From Fischerella sp. PCC 9605 (GTDB taxonomy: Bacteria; Cyanobacteriota; Cyanobacteriia; Cyanobacteriales; Nostocaceae): a DNA stretch of 63,714 nt. The position numbers and the translations under genes are program-made. The DNA lies in NCBI RefSeq assembly GCF_000517105.1, contig NZ_KI912150.1, positions 1-63,714 on the forward strand, given 5' to 3'. Shown here piece after piece: positions 8,706 to 21,141 of this stretch. Every line of letters starts with the position of its first letter. Position 1 is the first letter of the stretch. The notes under the pieces are model-generated. The model saw only the letters and a program-made list of their open reading frames with translations, made no database searches and was not told where the DNA came from.

Positions 8706-9827
8706 ATGTTACCAGCTACAAATTCAAAAGTAGATCGTATTCTTGCTGTCGATGATACTCCCGACAACCTCGTTCTGCTGCAAACAATTTTGGAGATTGA
8801 GGGGTACGAAATTGAATTAGTAGCAGATGGTGCAACTGCGTTACAAAAAATAGAACAATCTCCCCCCGATTTGATTCTGCTAGATGTGATGATGCCAGGG
8901 TTGGATGGTTATGAAGTCACGCGCCGCATCCGTAGTAACCCGATTATAGATTACATTCCCATCCTGTTGTTAACTGCGTTTCATGATGTCAGTGTCGTTG
9001 AAGGTTTAGATGCGGGGGCAGATGACTTTATCCGCAAACCATTCGATCAAGATGAACTACTCGCCAGAGTGCGATCGCTGTTGCGATTAAAGCACAGTCT
9101 TGACGAACAAAAAAAATTATTTAGCCAGCAAGAAGACTTTGTTTCTCGTCTGACTCACGATTTGCGGACTCCTTTAGTGGCTGCAGACAGAATGCTGAAT
9201 TTATTTCAACAGGAAGCCTTCTGCAAAATCTCGCCAGAAATGAAACAGGCGATCGCCGCTATGATTCGCAGTAACCAAAACCTGTTGGAAATGGTCAACA
9301 CCCTGCTAGAAGTCCATCGTTTTGAGGCAGGTAAAAAGACCTTGCAATTTGAAAGCTGCAATCTCCGTCAGATTATTGAAGAAGTCGTTCAAGAACTCAG
9401 TCCGCTTGCTGATGAAAAGGACTTGATGCTGAAAATCGATGCCAGCAAATTAGATCCAAGCGATGAAAGTGCAAGCACAGTCATGGGCGATCGCCTAGAA
9501 CTGCGACGAATTTTCAGTAACTTGATTGGAAATGCCATCAAATTTACAGATACAGGTGGGATAAACGTTCGCATTTTGGAAACGTCTCCATCTTCCACCA
9601 ATCAAAAATGGGTAATAACAGAAGTACAAGACACCGGGTACGGAATTGCTGCGGACGACCTGCCGACACTTTTTGAACGGTTTCGTCAAGGTAAAAACAA
9701 ACGCGCTGGCAGTGGCTTGGGCTTACATCTTTCGCGCCGTATTGCCGAGTTTCATGGTGGCACTATTGAAGTAGCCTCTGAACTTGGTAAAGGCAGTGTT
9801 TTTACAGTTAAATTGCCAAAATTATAA
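8706..9827 (+). CDS. REC-HisKA-HATPase kinase, second copy type
   Basis: Soluble 373-aa protein. Receiver at about 10-125 (AVDDTPDNLVLL; LILLDVMMPGLDGYE; RKPFDQDEL, as in PleD/CheY-like receivers), then HisKA with VSRLTHDLRTPLVAADR (H about 153) and HATPase with NLIGNAIKFTD, VQDTGYGIAADDL and GSGLGLHLSRR. It resembles kinases that adjust their activity by their own receiver. It closes the signalling run begun at 4271: PAS kinase, lone receiver, REC-kinase, REC-kinase. No DNA-binding output domain is encoded in the run, so the final target must lie elsewhere. Confidence 0.9.
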   Translation: MLPATNSKVDRILAVDDTPDNLVLLQTILEIEGYEIELVADGATALQKIEQSPPDLILLDVMMPGLDGYEVTRRIRSNPIIDYIPILLLTAFHDVSVVEGLDAGADDFIRKPFDQDELLARVRSLLRLKHSLDEQKKLFSQQEDFVSRLTHDLRTPLVAADRMLNLFQQEAFCKISPEMKQAIAAMIRSNQNLLEMVNTLLEVHRFEAGKKTLQFESCNLRQIIEEVVQELSPLADEKDLMLKIDASKLDPSDESASTVMGDRLELRRIFSNLIGNAIKFTDTGGINVRILETSPSSTNQKWVITEVQDTGYGIAADDLPTLFERFRQGKNKRAGSGLGLHLSRRIAEFHGGTIEVASELGKGSVFTVKLPKL

Positions 9828-10466
9828 GCCAAATTGAAAGTTTGAATTTATAAAAAAATCTTAAATTTATCAAGGTGTTATAGCCTTAATATGTTTCTGC
9901 TGTTGTAATACCAAATTGGGAAAGGTATTATTGTGTCATGCTGTAGACGCTTGCGGCTACAGAATGACAAGTAAAGACAATTTGATATAAATACCTAAAA
10001 AGGGAGTTTGGCAAAAAGTCTATTGACTAAACTGGATGTAATTAGTGTAGTTGAATCCTAAAAAAGGAATAAATAATAAGGAAGCAATTATCACTTGATG
10101 CTTACTGAAAATACTTCATTCGGATGGTGACTTTGGACAATGCTTCCTAATACTATTTGAGACAGTAAACAAACAAAACAATTGTCCCGACGTAAATTAG
10201 TTTTTTAGGTTACACTACTAGCGACAACTCAAAAAGTAAGGTGTTAGTCCATAGTCAAGAGGAGCCAGCGCGTTGCGGAGGTTCCCGAGGCAGTGCGTTG
10301 CGGGGGTTCCCCCCGTTGTAGCACCTGCCGTTCCGTTGTAGCGACTGGCATTTCAGGGTCAAAATAAACTACTATTGATGATTGACAACTCACTCTTGAG
10401 TGTTGATTAATTCCACTACACTTGTTGGCTTGTTACTGGTGGTCTACATCTTCCGGAAAAGAACAT
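9828..10466. other. intergenic region with a dispersed palindromic repeat
   Basis: At about 9936-9970 there is a small palindrome (TGTCATGCTGTAG ... CTACAGAATGACA). At about 10258-10355 there is a copy of the GAGCCAGTGCGTTGCGG family, containing GGAGGTTCCCGAGG, GGGGGTTCCCCCCGTTGTAGC and a second GTTGTAGCGACTGGC unit. The same family recurs at 17206-17251, inside priA and inside anmK. No gene is visible in the gap. Confidence 0.65.
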
Positions 10467-11355
<889 letters not shown>

Positions 11356-11975
11356 TCCTTCTCCAGAAAATCTCATTTGCATTCATGTCTATGCTTGAAT
11401 GAACAGACGAGGCATTCCGAGAGCGGCTGGATAGCGCTCATTCAAGACTGGCTCGCTTCTCAACTCTATCAAGTCGATTGCCTTTGCTCTCCAAGGATAG
11501 AGTGTCAGAGGAAAGAGTATCTCAAGTTGAAAGAGTGGAGCTATACCTCTTGATTATAAGCAAAATAAAGAAAAGATTTAGCAGATTAATTATAAGTACT
11601 TAATATATTTAATTATTTTTTAATATAGTCTCTCTAATGTAATGCTAATCGGCACAAATGCATATATTTTTTGTGATGGCTGTGAGTAGTTGATAGTTGA
11701 TGGTTAGTTTAGATATCTGCATTGACTGCAAAAATAAAAATTAATAACTGTCAAGATAAATACGCTACTTTTTTCCTATATAAAAAATGCTAATAGCATG
11801 AGTATAAATACTTTGTAACTTCATGCCTACAACTCTATAGCGATCGCTGTAGAACTGTAGGCATCTTTATCAGATTAGCATCTAAATAATCGTGGTTACT
11901 AACTAGATTCAATCAAGGTCTTGCCACCTTGTCACAGACCTTTTTGTAAAGATTGAAAAAAAATCCTCTCAGGTA
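11356..11975. other. intergenic region with a 42-nt HIP1-centred palindrome
   Basis: No gene is visible. Positions 11823-11864 form an imperfect palindrome: ATGCCTACA and TGTAGGCAT are the arms and GCGATCGC (HIP1) is at the centre. It could be a terminator or a dispersed repeat. The rest is AT-rich. Confidence 0.55.
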
Positions 11976-12005
11976 TTGACACATCGTGTAGTATGCAGGT
12001 AGTAT
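11976..12005 (+). promoter_or_regulatory. candidate sigma-70-type promoter for the Ro/Y-RNA locus
   Basis: TTGACA (11976-11981) is a perfect -35 box. TAGTAT (12000-12005) follows after an 18-nt spacer as a -10 box. The predicted transcript would start near 12012, giving a leader of about 70 nt before the 66-aa gene. It could run on through the first two Y-RNA-like elements. Confidence 0.5.
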
Positions 12006-12038
12006 ATAAACAACAACAAACAAAAGTCAAATATATAA

Positions 12039-12284
<246 letters not shown>

Positions 12285-12289
12285 AAATT

Positions 12290-12466
12290 TGTCCCGCACC
12301 CTAACAGGTAAAGCTTACATACATAATTGTTCCGCAAGGAACTTGTAGGTACCCTACGGGAAGCCGCCCTGTGGGCGTCTACGACTCCTACCATCGCCAC
12401 TGTTTGGCGATGTAGACAAATTGGTAAAGTCAAAATGTAAATAGCTTTTCCAACTTGTGTGGGGCA
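12290..12466 (+). ncRNA. Y-RNA-like element 1 (no complete tRNA body)
   Basis: The ends pair in a Y-RNA-like way. Outer stem: 12290-12299 with 12457-12466 (10 bp, two of them G-U). Internal loop: CCTAACA (12300-12306) opposite AACTT (12452-12456). Inner stem: 12307-12315 with 12443-12451 (8 bp with one mismatch, containing AAAGCT/AGCTTT). Then TACAT (12316-12320) pairs with ATGTA (12435-12439). The interior is not a tRNA. It holds several hairpins (GTTCC/GGAAC, CATCGCCA/TGGCGATG) and a dispersed-repeat segment around 12347-12385. A short hairpin GACAAATTGGTAAAGTC resembles a D-arm. The loop sequences are shared with elements 2 and 3, which supports a common protein-binding site. Confidence 0.6.
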
Positions 12467-12476
12467 ATCAATCTTT

Positions 12477-12603
<127 letters not shown>

Positions 12604-12608
12604 TTTAA

Positions 12609-13094
<486 letters not shown>

Positions 13095-13104
13095 AACGGT
13101 AGTT

Positions 13105-14725
<1,621 letters not shown>

Positions 14726-14754
14726 GGGAAGGTGGGTAGATGGGGAGATGGGGA

Positions 14755-14850
14755 GAGTGGGGGAGTAGTAAACCACTAACCACTAACTACTAACTACTAA
14801 CCACTAACCACTAACCACTAACTAATGACCAATGACTAATGACCAAGCGG
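14755..14850. repeat. heptamer repeat array (AACCACT/AACTACT)
   Basis: Degenerate tandem copies of AACCACT and AACTACT, ending in AATGACC/AATGACT units, between the Ro-like gene and the convergent ATPase gene. This is a typical short tandem repeat of heterocystous cyanobacteria. Confidence 0.85.
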
Positions 14851-14897
14851 GGTTTTTTGTAACTCTTGGTTGAGATAAACACGGAGTGCGGGGTACT

Positions 14898-15674
14898 TCA
14901 CCTATGGTTAAGGATATGCTTGGCGATCGCACTTACTTCTTGTGTCCAAGGATGATCGGGGTAGCGCAAGCTGAAAATATCGCTGCTACCCAGATAAAAC
15001 ATTTCTTCACACACAGGTAAGATGCCAGCCACATTTGTACCGTAGGTTGAAACTATTTGTTGCCGCAAAGCCTGAAAGTTAAAAGTTGGCAGCGCCTTAT
15101 TGATTACCAGCATAATGCTAGGAACATCTAACTTGCGAGCCACATCAACAGCTACAGCCGTACCTTGGTAATCTTGCTGATCTGGTCGAAGGATGACCAC
15201 AAGGATATTGGAAATAATAATAGACAGTAGGGTTTCTTCGTTAATGCCAGGGTGAGTGTCAATAAAAAGATAATCCAGTTTTAAGCGTTTGCTCAAATGC
15301 TGAAAACCATCGTTAAGCAGGCGTGCATCGTATCCCTCACGCAAAATGCGAGAAATCTCACCAGTCTTGATGCTGGAAGGAATTAGATAAATATTACCTC
15401 TGATTGCAGGGGCTTTCTGCTTCATTTTCAGCAGTGGTGTAACGTCGTAAGCAGCCTTTTCAATCGGACAGCGACCCCACAGATAATCATTCAGGGTGTA
15501 GCTTACTTTATTTTCTTCGAGACCGAAAAGAACATGAATTCCAGGCGATTGAATATCAGTATCAACAATACCAACCCGCTTACCAGAACGAGCGATCAAA
15601 GTGGCTATATTAGCAGTTACATTTGATTTACCTGTTCCACCACGGAATGAATGGATAGAAATGACTTTAGACAT
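14898..15674 (-). CDS. MinD/ParA-like ATPase
   Basis: Soluble 258-aa P-loop ATPase of the MinD/ParA group with a deviant Walker A, HSFRGGTGKSNVTANIA (about residues 8-24). VGIVDTDIQSPG is Walker A'-type and LFIDTHPGINEETL is Walker B. Lys in GGTGKS is present; the signature lysine normally at the start of the loop (KGG) is Arg here (RGG). No C-terminal amphipathic MinD helix is evident. Start ATG at 15674 follows GAGG. It is the last of four same-strand genes (PhnD-like, kinase, DUF3365-HAMP, ATPase). That suggests a role tied to sensory complexes, perhaps positioning or switching them, rather than plasmid partitioning. Confidence 0.85.
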   Translation of the reverse strand: MSKVISIHSFRGGTGKSNVTANIATLIARSGKRVGIVDTDIQSPGIHVLFGLEENKVSYTLNDYLWGRCPIEKAAYDVTPLLKMKQKAPAIRGNIYLIPSSIKTGEISRILREGYDARLLNDGFQHLSKRLKLDYLFIDTHPGINEETLLSIIISNILVVILRPDQQDYQGTAVAVDVARKLDVPSIMLVINKALPTFNFQALRQQIVSTYGTNVAGILPVCEEMFYLGSSDIFSLRYPDHPWTQEVSAIAKHILNHR

Positions 15675-15792
15675 AATAAATATCCTCAATTCAGAGTTAA
15701 AATTTCAAAATTACGCCTGATGTGAACTATTTAATTAACTCGGTAGTTACTTGTACTTCCAAACAACCACCAACCACCAACCACTAACCAAT

Positions 15793-15820
15793 GTACAGAC
15801 GTGCCATGGCACGTCTCTAC
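15793..15820. repeat. CCATGG-centred palindrome (copy 2 of 3)
   Basis: Same sequence as 7173-7200 except for one base in the right arm (CTCTAC in place of CTGTAC). It lies 13 nt from the end of the DUF3365 gene, next to heptamer repeats, and might act as its terminator. Confidence 0.8.
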
Positions 15821-15832
15821 AACCACCAAAAC

Positions 15833-16897
15833 TTATTCATCTGATTCTGACCATTTATTTCTAATATCTTTTGCCTCTTTGCGTAATTTCTGGAAGTATT
15901 CACTGCGAGCAATTTCATCCACTTGGCGAGCCATCTTGGTTTCGTCTATTTTGATGCGGAGTTCCTGCACCTGTTGTTTTAGGCGTTGCTCGCGAGCGTA
16001 GACTTCACGAACCATTTTCTGAAAGACTCGCCCCAACTGTCCTAATTCGTCAGTGCGTTTAACAAGTACTGTCAGATTTTTAATTTCATACTCTTTTGCT
16101 TCATCAGAATTAATTGTATCAGTACTAATTTTTTGAGCCAGTTGAGCCATTGGTTTGATAGGTTGGATTACATTTAGCTTCAACAAATAATTAATCAGAA
16201 TAATGACCAAGGCGAAAATTGCAATAAAAATACCAATGAATAAGGAAAAATTCTTGCGAACGTTCTCAAAAACTTGACTGGCAGGAACATAAATTATTTG
16301 AATACCGAGGATCTCATTGAGCTTCCATCCAAAACCATGCTCTGTTCCATAGGTTTCTACAAGGCTCTTGGGTGCCATTTCGGGAGTGCTATGGCAACTA
16401 AGACACTTGGGATTTTGAATAGAAAAAGGACGGGCGCTATAAAACAATTGCTCTCCAAATGCAGTCAGAAAACCTGATTTGGATCGCAAGCTTGGGTTAT
16501 TACGGAAGGTTTCTATAAGATTAGTTTCAAATTCATCAGCTTGATCCTGTAAATTTGTTGGGTTAAGTGTGGCGTCTTTGTAAAGGTAATGTTGATATTC
16601 TTTTTTGTCGCGTAGATTCTCAAATACTTCCCTAGCTGCATAACTAGGTACTGTTTCAGGAACAAACTTTTCCTGATTTTTTAGATAAGGCTCTAACAAG
16701 CTTGTTATGTGGCTACTACTATAGTCTCTAACTGAATTGACCATTTGCATCAGCACTTGCGCTCTGTAGTTGATTTCATTTTCAGCTGTGTATTCAAGTG
16801 CCTTTGATAAAGCCAATCCACTAAACGCGATCGCCCCTATAAAAACTAGCGATAGGAGCAAGGTAAATTTGTTGGCAAGCTTGGAACTATTTATCAT
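15833..16897 (-). CDS. DUF3365 (Tll0287-like) heme-binding HAMP protein, 354 aa
   Basis: Membrane sensor without its own kinase. One transmembrane segment at about 10-31; periplasmic DUF3365 domain with the c-heme motif CLSCHS (about 182-187) and the family pattern YGTEHGFGWKLNEILG; second transmembrane segment at about 228-250; HAMP-like region; C-terminal coiled coil. Proteins with this domain are thought to sense redox or gases through a covalent heme. Since no catalytic domain follows, the signal must pass to a separate partner. The HisKA_3 kinase encoded 550 nt upstream on the same strand is the obvious candidate. A paralogue is at 20234-21136, also next to such a kinase. Confidence 0.85.
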   Translation of the reverse strand: MINSSKLANKFTLLLSLVFIGAIAFSGLALSKALEYTAENEINYRAQVLMQMVNSVRDYSSSHITSLLEPYLKNQEKFVPETVPSYAAREVFENLRDKKEYQHYLYKDATLNPTNLQDQADEFETNLIETFRNNPSLRSKSGFLTAFGEQLFYSARPFSIQNPKCLSCHSTPEMAPKSLVETYGTEHGFGWKLNEILGIQIIYVPASQVFENVRKNFSLFIGIFIAIFALVIILINYLLKLNVIQPIKPMAQLAQKISTDTINSDEAKEYEIKNLTVLVKRTDELGQLGRVFQKMVREVYAREQRLKQQVQELRIKIDETKMARQVDEIARSEYFQKLRKEAKDIRNKWSESDE

Positions 16898-17447
16898 TTT
16901 TCTTAGTTTTCATATCCATGAAAAATCCATTTTTCATTTCTATAGCATTATCTTCATCGTAAAAATTTAATAAGGAAAAAACATCTGAAGAATGTCTTGA
17001 ATCCCTGTGCAACGAAATATATAAACTACCTCTAACTTTCGTTGACTGAATAAGTAAAATTAGCTATGACTAAAGTCGGATGTGGCAGCAATATGTAAAA
17101 GGGATCGGGGATTGGAGATCGGGGAAGAGATTTTTATTCCCTCGTTGTGGGTGAAAAGTCCGTGGGAGGACTGTCTTGAAAGTTGGGCATGGGGCATTGG
17201 GGAGCCAGTGCGCCCTTGGTGGTTGCCCCCGTTGTAGCACCTGGCGTCATTGGAAGAGAGATTTTCATCCTTTGCTGTGCGCCCCGGTGCATGGGAGTCT
17301 TGCACCCCTATGGAACAGATCGGAGGCGGAGCCTCCAAACCCTCGTTACCAGGTTCAACCTAGTAACGAGAATTAAGCAGCCCCTGGCTCCTAATGACAA
17401 ATGACAAATGACGACCCTTACGAGTTAACTTTATTCGTGCCGATCTA
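16898..17447. repeat. mosaic of dispersed repeats between two genes of the sensory cluster
   Basis: From about 17095 to 17410 nearly everything is repetitive: GGGGATTGG-type units (17100-17125); a GAGCCAGTGCG...GTTGTAGCACCTGGCG element (17206-17251); the palindrome GGAGGCGGAGCCTCC (17322-17336); a hairpin with arms CTCGTTAC and GTAACGAG (17342-17370); then AATGACA units. Open frames across this block on both strands are repeat-derived. The repeats probably separate what was once a tighter operon. Confidence 0.75.
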
Positions 17448-18896
17448 CTAAGAAAGTAAGCGCTGCCGAAATTCCACTGCTTTTTTGGAGTCTCCAATCT
17501 CTGCTACTAACTTCAATACCAGTTCTTCTGGAGAAAGTTGCTCAGAAGATTTTATTGTTTCCTGAACTACAACGATCGCCATCGGGCCGATTAATTCAGC
17601 GAGATCGCGCTGACATTTTTGTACAAAACTTTTCTGGAGGGTAGGGTGTTTCCAGCTTTGATCTGAGATTACTCTCGCAGGCTGCGATATAGTAACTGAG
17701 GATTCTGATAAGGGTAGTCTCGCAGTAATGCGACAACCAGCACCTGGACTACTTTCAATTTGGAATTGACCTTTTAAGAGGGTAACTCTTTCTCGGATTG
17801 CTTGGAGAGCAAACCCCAGCGGTTTTTGATCTAATTGAAATCCTCTGCCATTGTCTTCAATCATGAGATGGACTTGCTCTGGGGTAGCACTCAACTGAAT
17901 ATTAACTGCTGTTGCTTCCGCGTGTTTGTAGATATTTTTCAGTGCTTCTTGCATAAGCCGGTAGAGCATTTTGGCAACCTCTACAGGTAAAGGAACATCT
18001 AAGTTCAATTGAGTAGTGGGTAAAATGCCTGTGGCATAATGGAATTCCTGCATAAGAAATGCGATCGCTGTCTGAAACCGCTCTTTTGGTACATCAGCAC
18101 GAAGCGTATTGACTGAACTACGAACCTCCTGCATAGCCATAGAACCAAGCCGTTTGGACTCGACAATAAACTGATGGGCTTGCTCTAGGTCTACTTGCCA
18201 AAATTTGAGAGCGCCTTGTAACTGAATATTCAAGGCAGCTAAAGCATGTCCGAGAGAATCATGGACATTGTGGGCAAGGCGGTTGCGTTCCCGCACGGCG
18301 GCGAGTTCTTCCATTTGCAGGGTGTACTGTCGCAGTTGCTCGCAAGCAATTGTAAGTTGTTCCCGCATCTGGCGATCGCTCAGTACCATATTCACCAGTT
18401 GCAGCAAAAACAATAATGCCATGCCAAACAGCAGCACATAGCTCAATTGGCTCAGCCAAAATCTACCTTGCTCCGAGAGTGTTAGAGACAAGCCAATATT
18501 GCTATTAATCTTGATCTGTAGAACCAAGAACAGGAAAAAAACCAAAGCAGCTAGTAGGTAGCGCCCCGACAAATCAAACAAAAAGCTACTGCGGATTACC
18601 ACTATAATCAACAGCACGGGCCACAATTGTAAGTATCCTAACGCTGCTCCAAATAAAACTAGCCCGATTTCAATAGCTGTATAAAGTACTTTGTAAACTG
18701 TTTTGCCACTAGGCAGTACCAACCCCATGAAACCGAAGACAACCAAAATCAACAGGGGTGGAATCGATAAATGAGGAGATCGCGAGAAAATAACAGACAG
18801 TAGGGAGTCAGCTACAGCACAAGTTGCCACTAACCCCCATTCGGTATAGAGCAGAAAGCGAAATGGATTTGAGCGGACGGGAAATGAGAGACTCAT
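17448..18896 (-). CDS. HisKA_3 (NarX/DesK-type) sensor kinase with extra C-terminal domain
   Basis: A 482-aa kinase. About six transmembrane helices fill residues 10-165 with almost no loops. A coiled coil follows, then HisKA_3 with RNRLAHNVHDSLGHALAALN (H about 211) and HATPase with EALKNIYKHA, DNGRGF and GFALQAIRERV. After the ATPase there is a helical domain of about 75 residues with the core CQRDLAELIGPMAIVVVQET. The same domain occurs twice in the kinase at 21142-22407. Kinases of this class phosphorylate NarL-type regulators. It lies between the PhnD-like gene and a DUF3365-HAMP gene on the same strand. The start ATG at 18896 is preferred to a TTG two codons upstream. Confidence 0.88.
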   Translation of the reverse strand: MSLSFPVRSNPFRFLLYTEWGLVATCAVADSLLSVIFSRSPHLSIPPLLILVVFGFMGLVLPSGKTVYKVLYTAIEIGLVLFGAALGYLQLWPVLLIIVVIRSSFLFDLSGRYLLAALVFFLFLVLQIKINSNIGLSLTLSEQGRFWLSQLSYVLLFGMALLFLLQLVNMVLSDRQMREQLTIACEQLRQYTLQMEELAAVRERNRLAHNVHDSLGHALAALNIQLQGALKFWQVDLEQAHQFIVESKRLGSMAMQEVRSSVNTLRADVPKERFQTAIAFLMQEFHYATGILPTTQLNLDVPLPVEVAKMLYRLMQEALKNIYKHAEATAVNIQLSATPEQVHLMIEDNGRGFQLDQKPLGFALQAIRERVTLLKGQFQIESSPGAGCRITARLPLSESSVTISQPARVISDQSWKHPTLQKSFVQKCQRDLAELIGPMAIVVVQETIKSSEQLSPEELVLKLVAEIGDSKKAVEFRQRLLS

Positions 18897-19088
18897 AATC
18901 AAGTGGCAACTGTTGCCAAAACTGACCTCGTTAACTACCTATTTTGAATCTTTTAAATCCAATTGCAGCATCAAACAGCAACTTCTAGACTTTTGTTGGA
19001 GCCTTGGGCGATCGCTCAACGAAAGTTGTAGACAAATTTACTTAGTTGCTCAACGAAAGTCGTAAGCAGATTTAAGTAAATGTGTAAA

Positions 19089-19118
19089 ATCCCCTACTTC
19101 TGACCAGAAGTAGGGGAT
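19089..19118. terminator. strong hairpin after the PhnD-like gene
   Basis: ATCCCCTACTTCTG pairs perfectly with CAGAAGTAGGGGAT over a 2-nt gap (realistically 13 bp with a 4-nt loop). It lies 70 nt beyond the stop codon of the minus-strand PhnD-like gene. The minus-strand side continues ATTTTACAC, so termination on that strand is plausible. Confidence 0.6.
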
Positions 19119-19187
19119 CTGTCATTTGTTTCTGGTTAAATTTCTATTATGAAAAAATTAAAAGAGTTAAATTAACCCTTAATCAAC

Positions 19188-20039
19188 TCAAAATAAACGA
19201 ACAGGTTTGTTTTGCACTTGGGAAGCGATCGCCATTACCCGTTCTACTACAGCAATCATGTAGTAGTAATCTGGTACTTTTCCATTAGGTACATACCCTA
19301 CCTCTTGAGCCAAACTTGAAGGAAATTCATTCAAGGTTCGGCGGATGTACTCTTGATTTTTGCGTTCCACACTCGGCCCAACCAAAACAACACCAGGTGG
19401 AATCAAATGAGGGTCTTTAAAAAGTATGCGAAATCCGGTCTGGCTTAACTGCGAACCGTAAAGATCCAATTCTGCGATTGAAACCGCACCAGCAGTAGCT
19501 TTACCTTGGGCCACCCATTCTAAAACTGTTTTAGGTGTAGGTGCGAATAAAATCTCACCCAATGTCAGACCATAAAGGTTGTAAAGGGGTAAATAATATC
19601 CTGTTGCTGAACCTGGTTGACCTAATACAACAGTTTGGCCTTCTAGCATTTTTAATTCGCCAAGCGAGCTATCTTTACTTACAACAATAACTGAGCGCAA
19701 ATTACTGTCACCAATTAAAGGAAAAACTGGAGTGTATTGATAACGAGAAATTGCAATAGCTGCTAAACCTGGTGGAGCAAATACTAATGACCAAGAGCGT
19801 TCTTTTAAGCGCTCAATTGCTTGATTTTCATTGTAAGCAGGCTCTAACTGAATGTATGCCTTCATTTTTTCACCCAAGTAGCTATTGAACTTAGCGTACT
19901 CGTTAATTATTTGTTCTCCGCCACTGTAATTGATAGCCCCAATAGTTAACTCACCTTGGTATTTCGATTTTGATTGACAGGCTACTGTTAAAGATAGTAG
20001 AAATAGAAGAAAGTCACGACGTGAAAATTGCTTAATCAT
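19188..20039 (-). CDS. PhnD-like substrate-binding lipoprotein
   Basis: A 283-aa exported binding protein of the phosphate/phosphite/phosphonate (PhnD) superfamily. It has a signal sequence with a lipobox-like LTVACQ (Cys about 21), the opening strand ELTIGAINY, then LEPAYNENQAIERLKERSWSL and the middle segment EGQTVVLGQPGSATGYYLPL typical of the group. No permease or ATPase genes lie nearby, so it may act as the sensory subunit of the neighbouring kinase rather than as part of a transporter. Stand-alone PhnD proteins near two-component genes are common in cyanobacteria. The ligand cannot be told from sequence. It is divergent from the DUF3365 gene at 20234, with 194 bp for both promoters. 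Confidence 0.82.
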   Translation of the reverse strand: MIKQFSRRDFLLFLLSLTVACQSKSKYQGELTIGAINYSGGEQIINEYAKFNSYLGEKMKAYIQLEPAYNENQAIERLKERSWSLVFAPPGLAAIAISRYQYTPVFPLIGDSNLRSVIVVSKDSSLGELKMLEGQTVVLGQPGSATGYYLPLYNLYGLTLGEILFAPTPKTVLEWVAQGKATAGAVSIAELDLYGSQLSQTGFRILFKDPHLIPPGVVLVGPSVERKNQEYIRRTLNEFPSSLAQEVGYVPNGKVPDYYYMIAVVERVMAIASQVQNKPVRLF

Positions 20040-20233
20040 TATTAATGATAGTTAAGTGAATCATGGTTAATTTATGATTAATCTCATAGCTTTTTTGGAA
20101 GTAATGGCTAGCATTACCGAACAGTAATAAAAGAGTATTTCTAGAATTTTAAATTATCTGATATGTATAACTAGAAATATTGTCGAATCGGCTAAGATAC
20201 TAGAATAGTGTGTCAATTGAATGAGAAAAATAT

Positions 20234-21136
20234 ATGTTAAAAAACTTAAATATTGGCACTAAAGTCAACTTGCTTCTAATACTAGTTTTTATCATTAGTA
20301 TTTTAGTGACTAGTACTGCCCTATCAACTTTACTTCAGCATAGAGCGCAAAATGAAGTGACTTCTAAAGCGCTAATTCTGATGCGTACAATGAATTCAGT
20401 TAGAACGTATACACAGGAGCGCATAAATCCCCTACTTAAATCTAGATTAGAAACTGAAGCACAATTTATTCCTGAAACAGTACCTGCTTACTCTGCTATA
20501 AAAATATTTGAAAAATTTCGCAATGACGAAGAATATAAAAATTTTATATATAGAGAAGCAACACTGAATCCTACTAATTTGCGAGATAAAGCCGATCGTT
20601 TTGAAGCCCAGCTTGTCGAACGTTTTCGACAAAATTCCAACAATAAAGAAATTACTGGTTTTCGCAACCTTCCTCAAGGAGAGGTATTTTACATCGCCCG
20701 ACCATTAGCTGTTACACAACCGAGTTGTCTTGAATGTCATTCAACAGTAGATAAAGCTCCTAAGAGTTTGTTGGCAACTTATGGAACAGAACATGGCTTT
20801 GGTTGGCGACTTAATGAAATTGTTGCTGCACAAATAATTTCGGTTCCTTCTGAAGAAGTCTTTAAAGATGCTGCTCATACTTGGTCTTTAATGATGGGAC
20901 TTTTAATTGCTATTTTTGCCATCGTAGTTCTCTTGCTGAATTTTCTAATCAAAAAAGCAATCATTCAGCGAATTAGAAAAATGGAAAAAATAGCTCAACG
21001 AGTTAGCACTGGTGATATGAGTGTCGATTTTGAAGAAAAATCTAATGATGAAATTGGTGGATTGGCAGTAGCATTTAACCGGATGAAATCGAGTTTGGAA
21101 ATAGCTCTAAAGCTGCTTCGTGGACAAGATAATTAA
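20234..21136 (+). CDS. DUF3365 (Tll0287-like) heme-binding HAMP protein, 300 aa
   Basis: Paralogue of the 354-aa protein at 15833-16897, with the same layout: transmembrane segment at about 11-32, periplasmic domain with heme motif CLECHS and YGTEHGFGWRLNEIV, second transmembrane segment at about 218-240, and a HAMP domain (IAQRVSTGDMSVDF ... NDEIGGLAVAFNRM). It stops right after HAMP and lacks the paralogue's longer C-terminal coiled coil. It ends 5 nt from the stop of the convergent HisKA_3 kinase gene. A sensor with no kinase beside a kinase with no obvious sensor suggests a split receptor. Confidence 0.85.
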   Translation: MLKNLNIGTKVNLLLILVFIISILVTSTALSTLLQHRAQNEVTSKALILMRTMNSVRTYTQERINPLLKSRLETEAQFIPETVPAYSAIKIFEKFRNDEEYKNFIYREATLNPTNLRDKADRFEAQLVERFRQNSNNKEITGFRNLPQGEVFYIARPLAVTQPSCLECHSTVDKAPKSLLATYGTEHGFGWRLNEIVAAQIISVPSEEVFKDAAHTWSLMMGLLIAIFAIVVLLLNFLIKKAIIQRIRKMEKIAQRVSTGDMSVDFEEKSNDEIGGLAVAFNRMKSSLEIALKLLRGQDN

Positions 21137-21141
21137 TTTAA

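Noticed and set aside
17060-17404. Several open frames of 66-92 codons on both strands
   Set aside because: All lie in the repeat mosaic at 17095-17410 and translate known repeat units.
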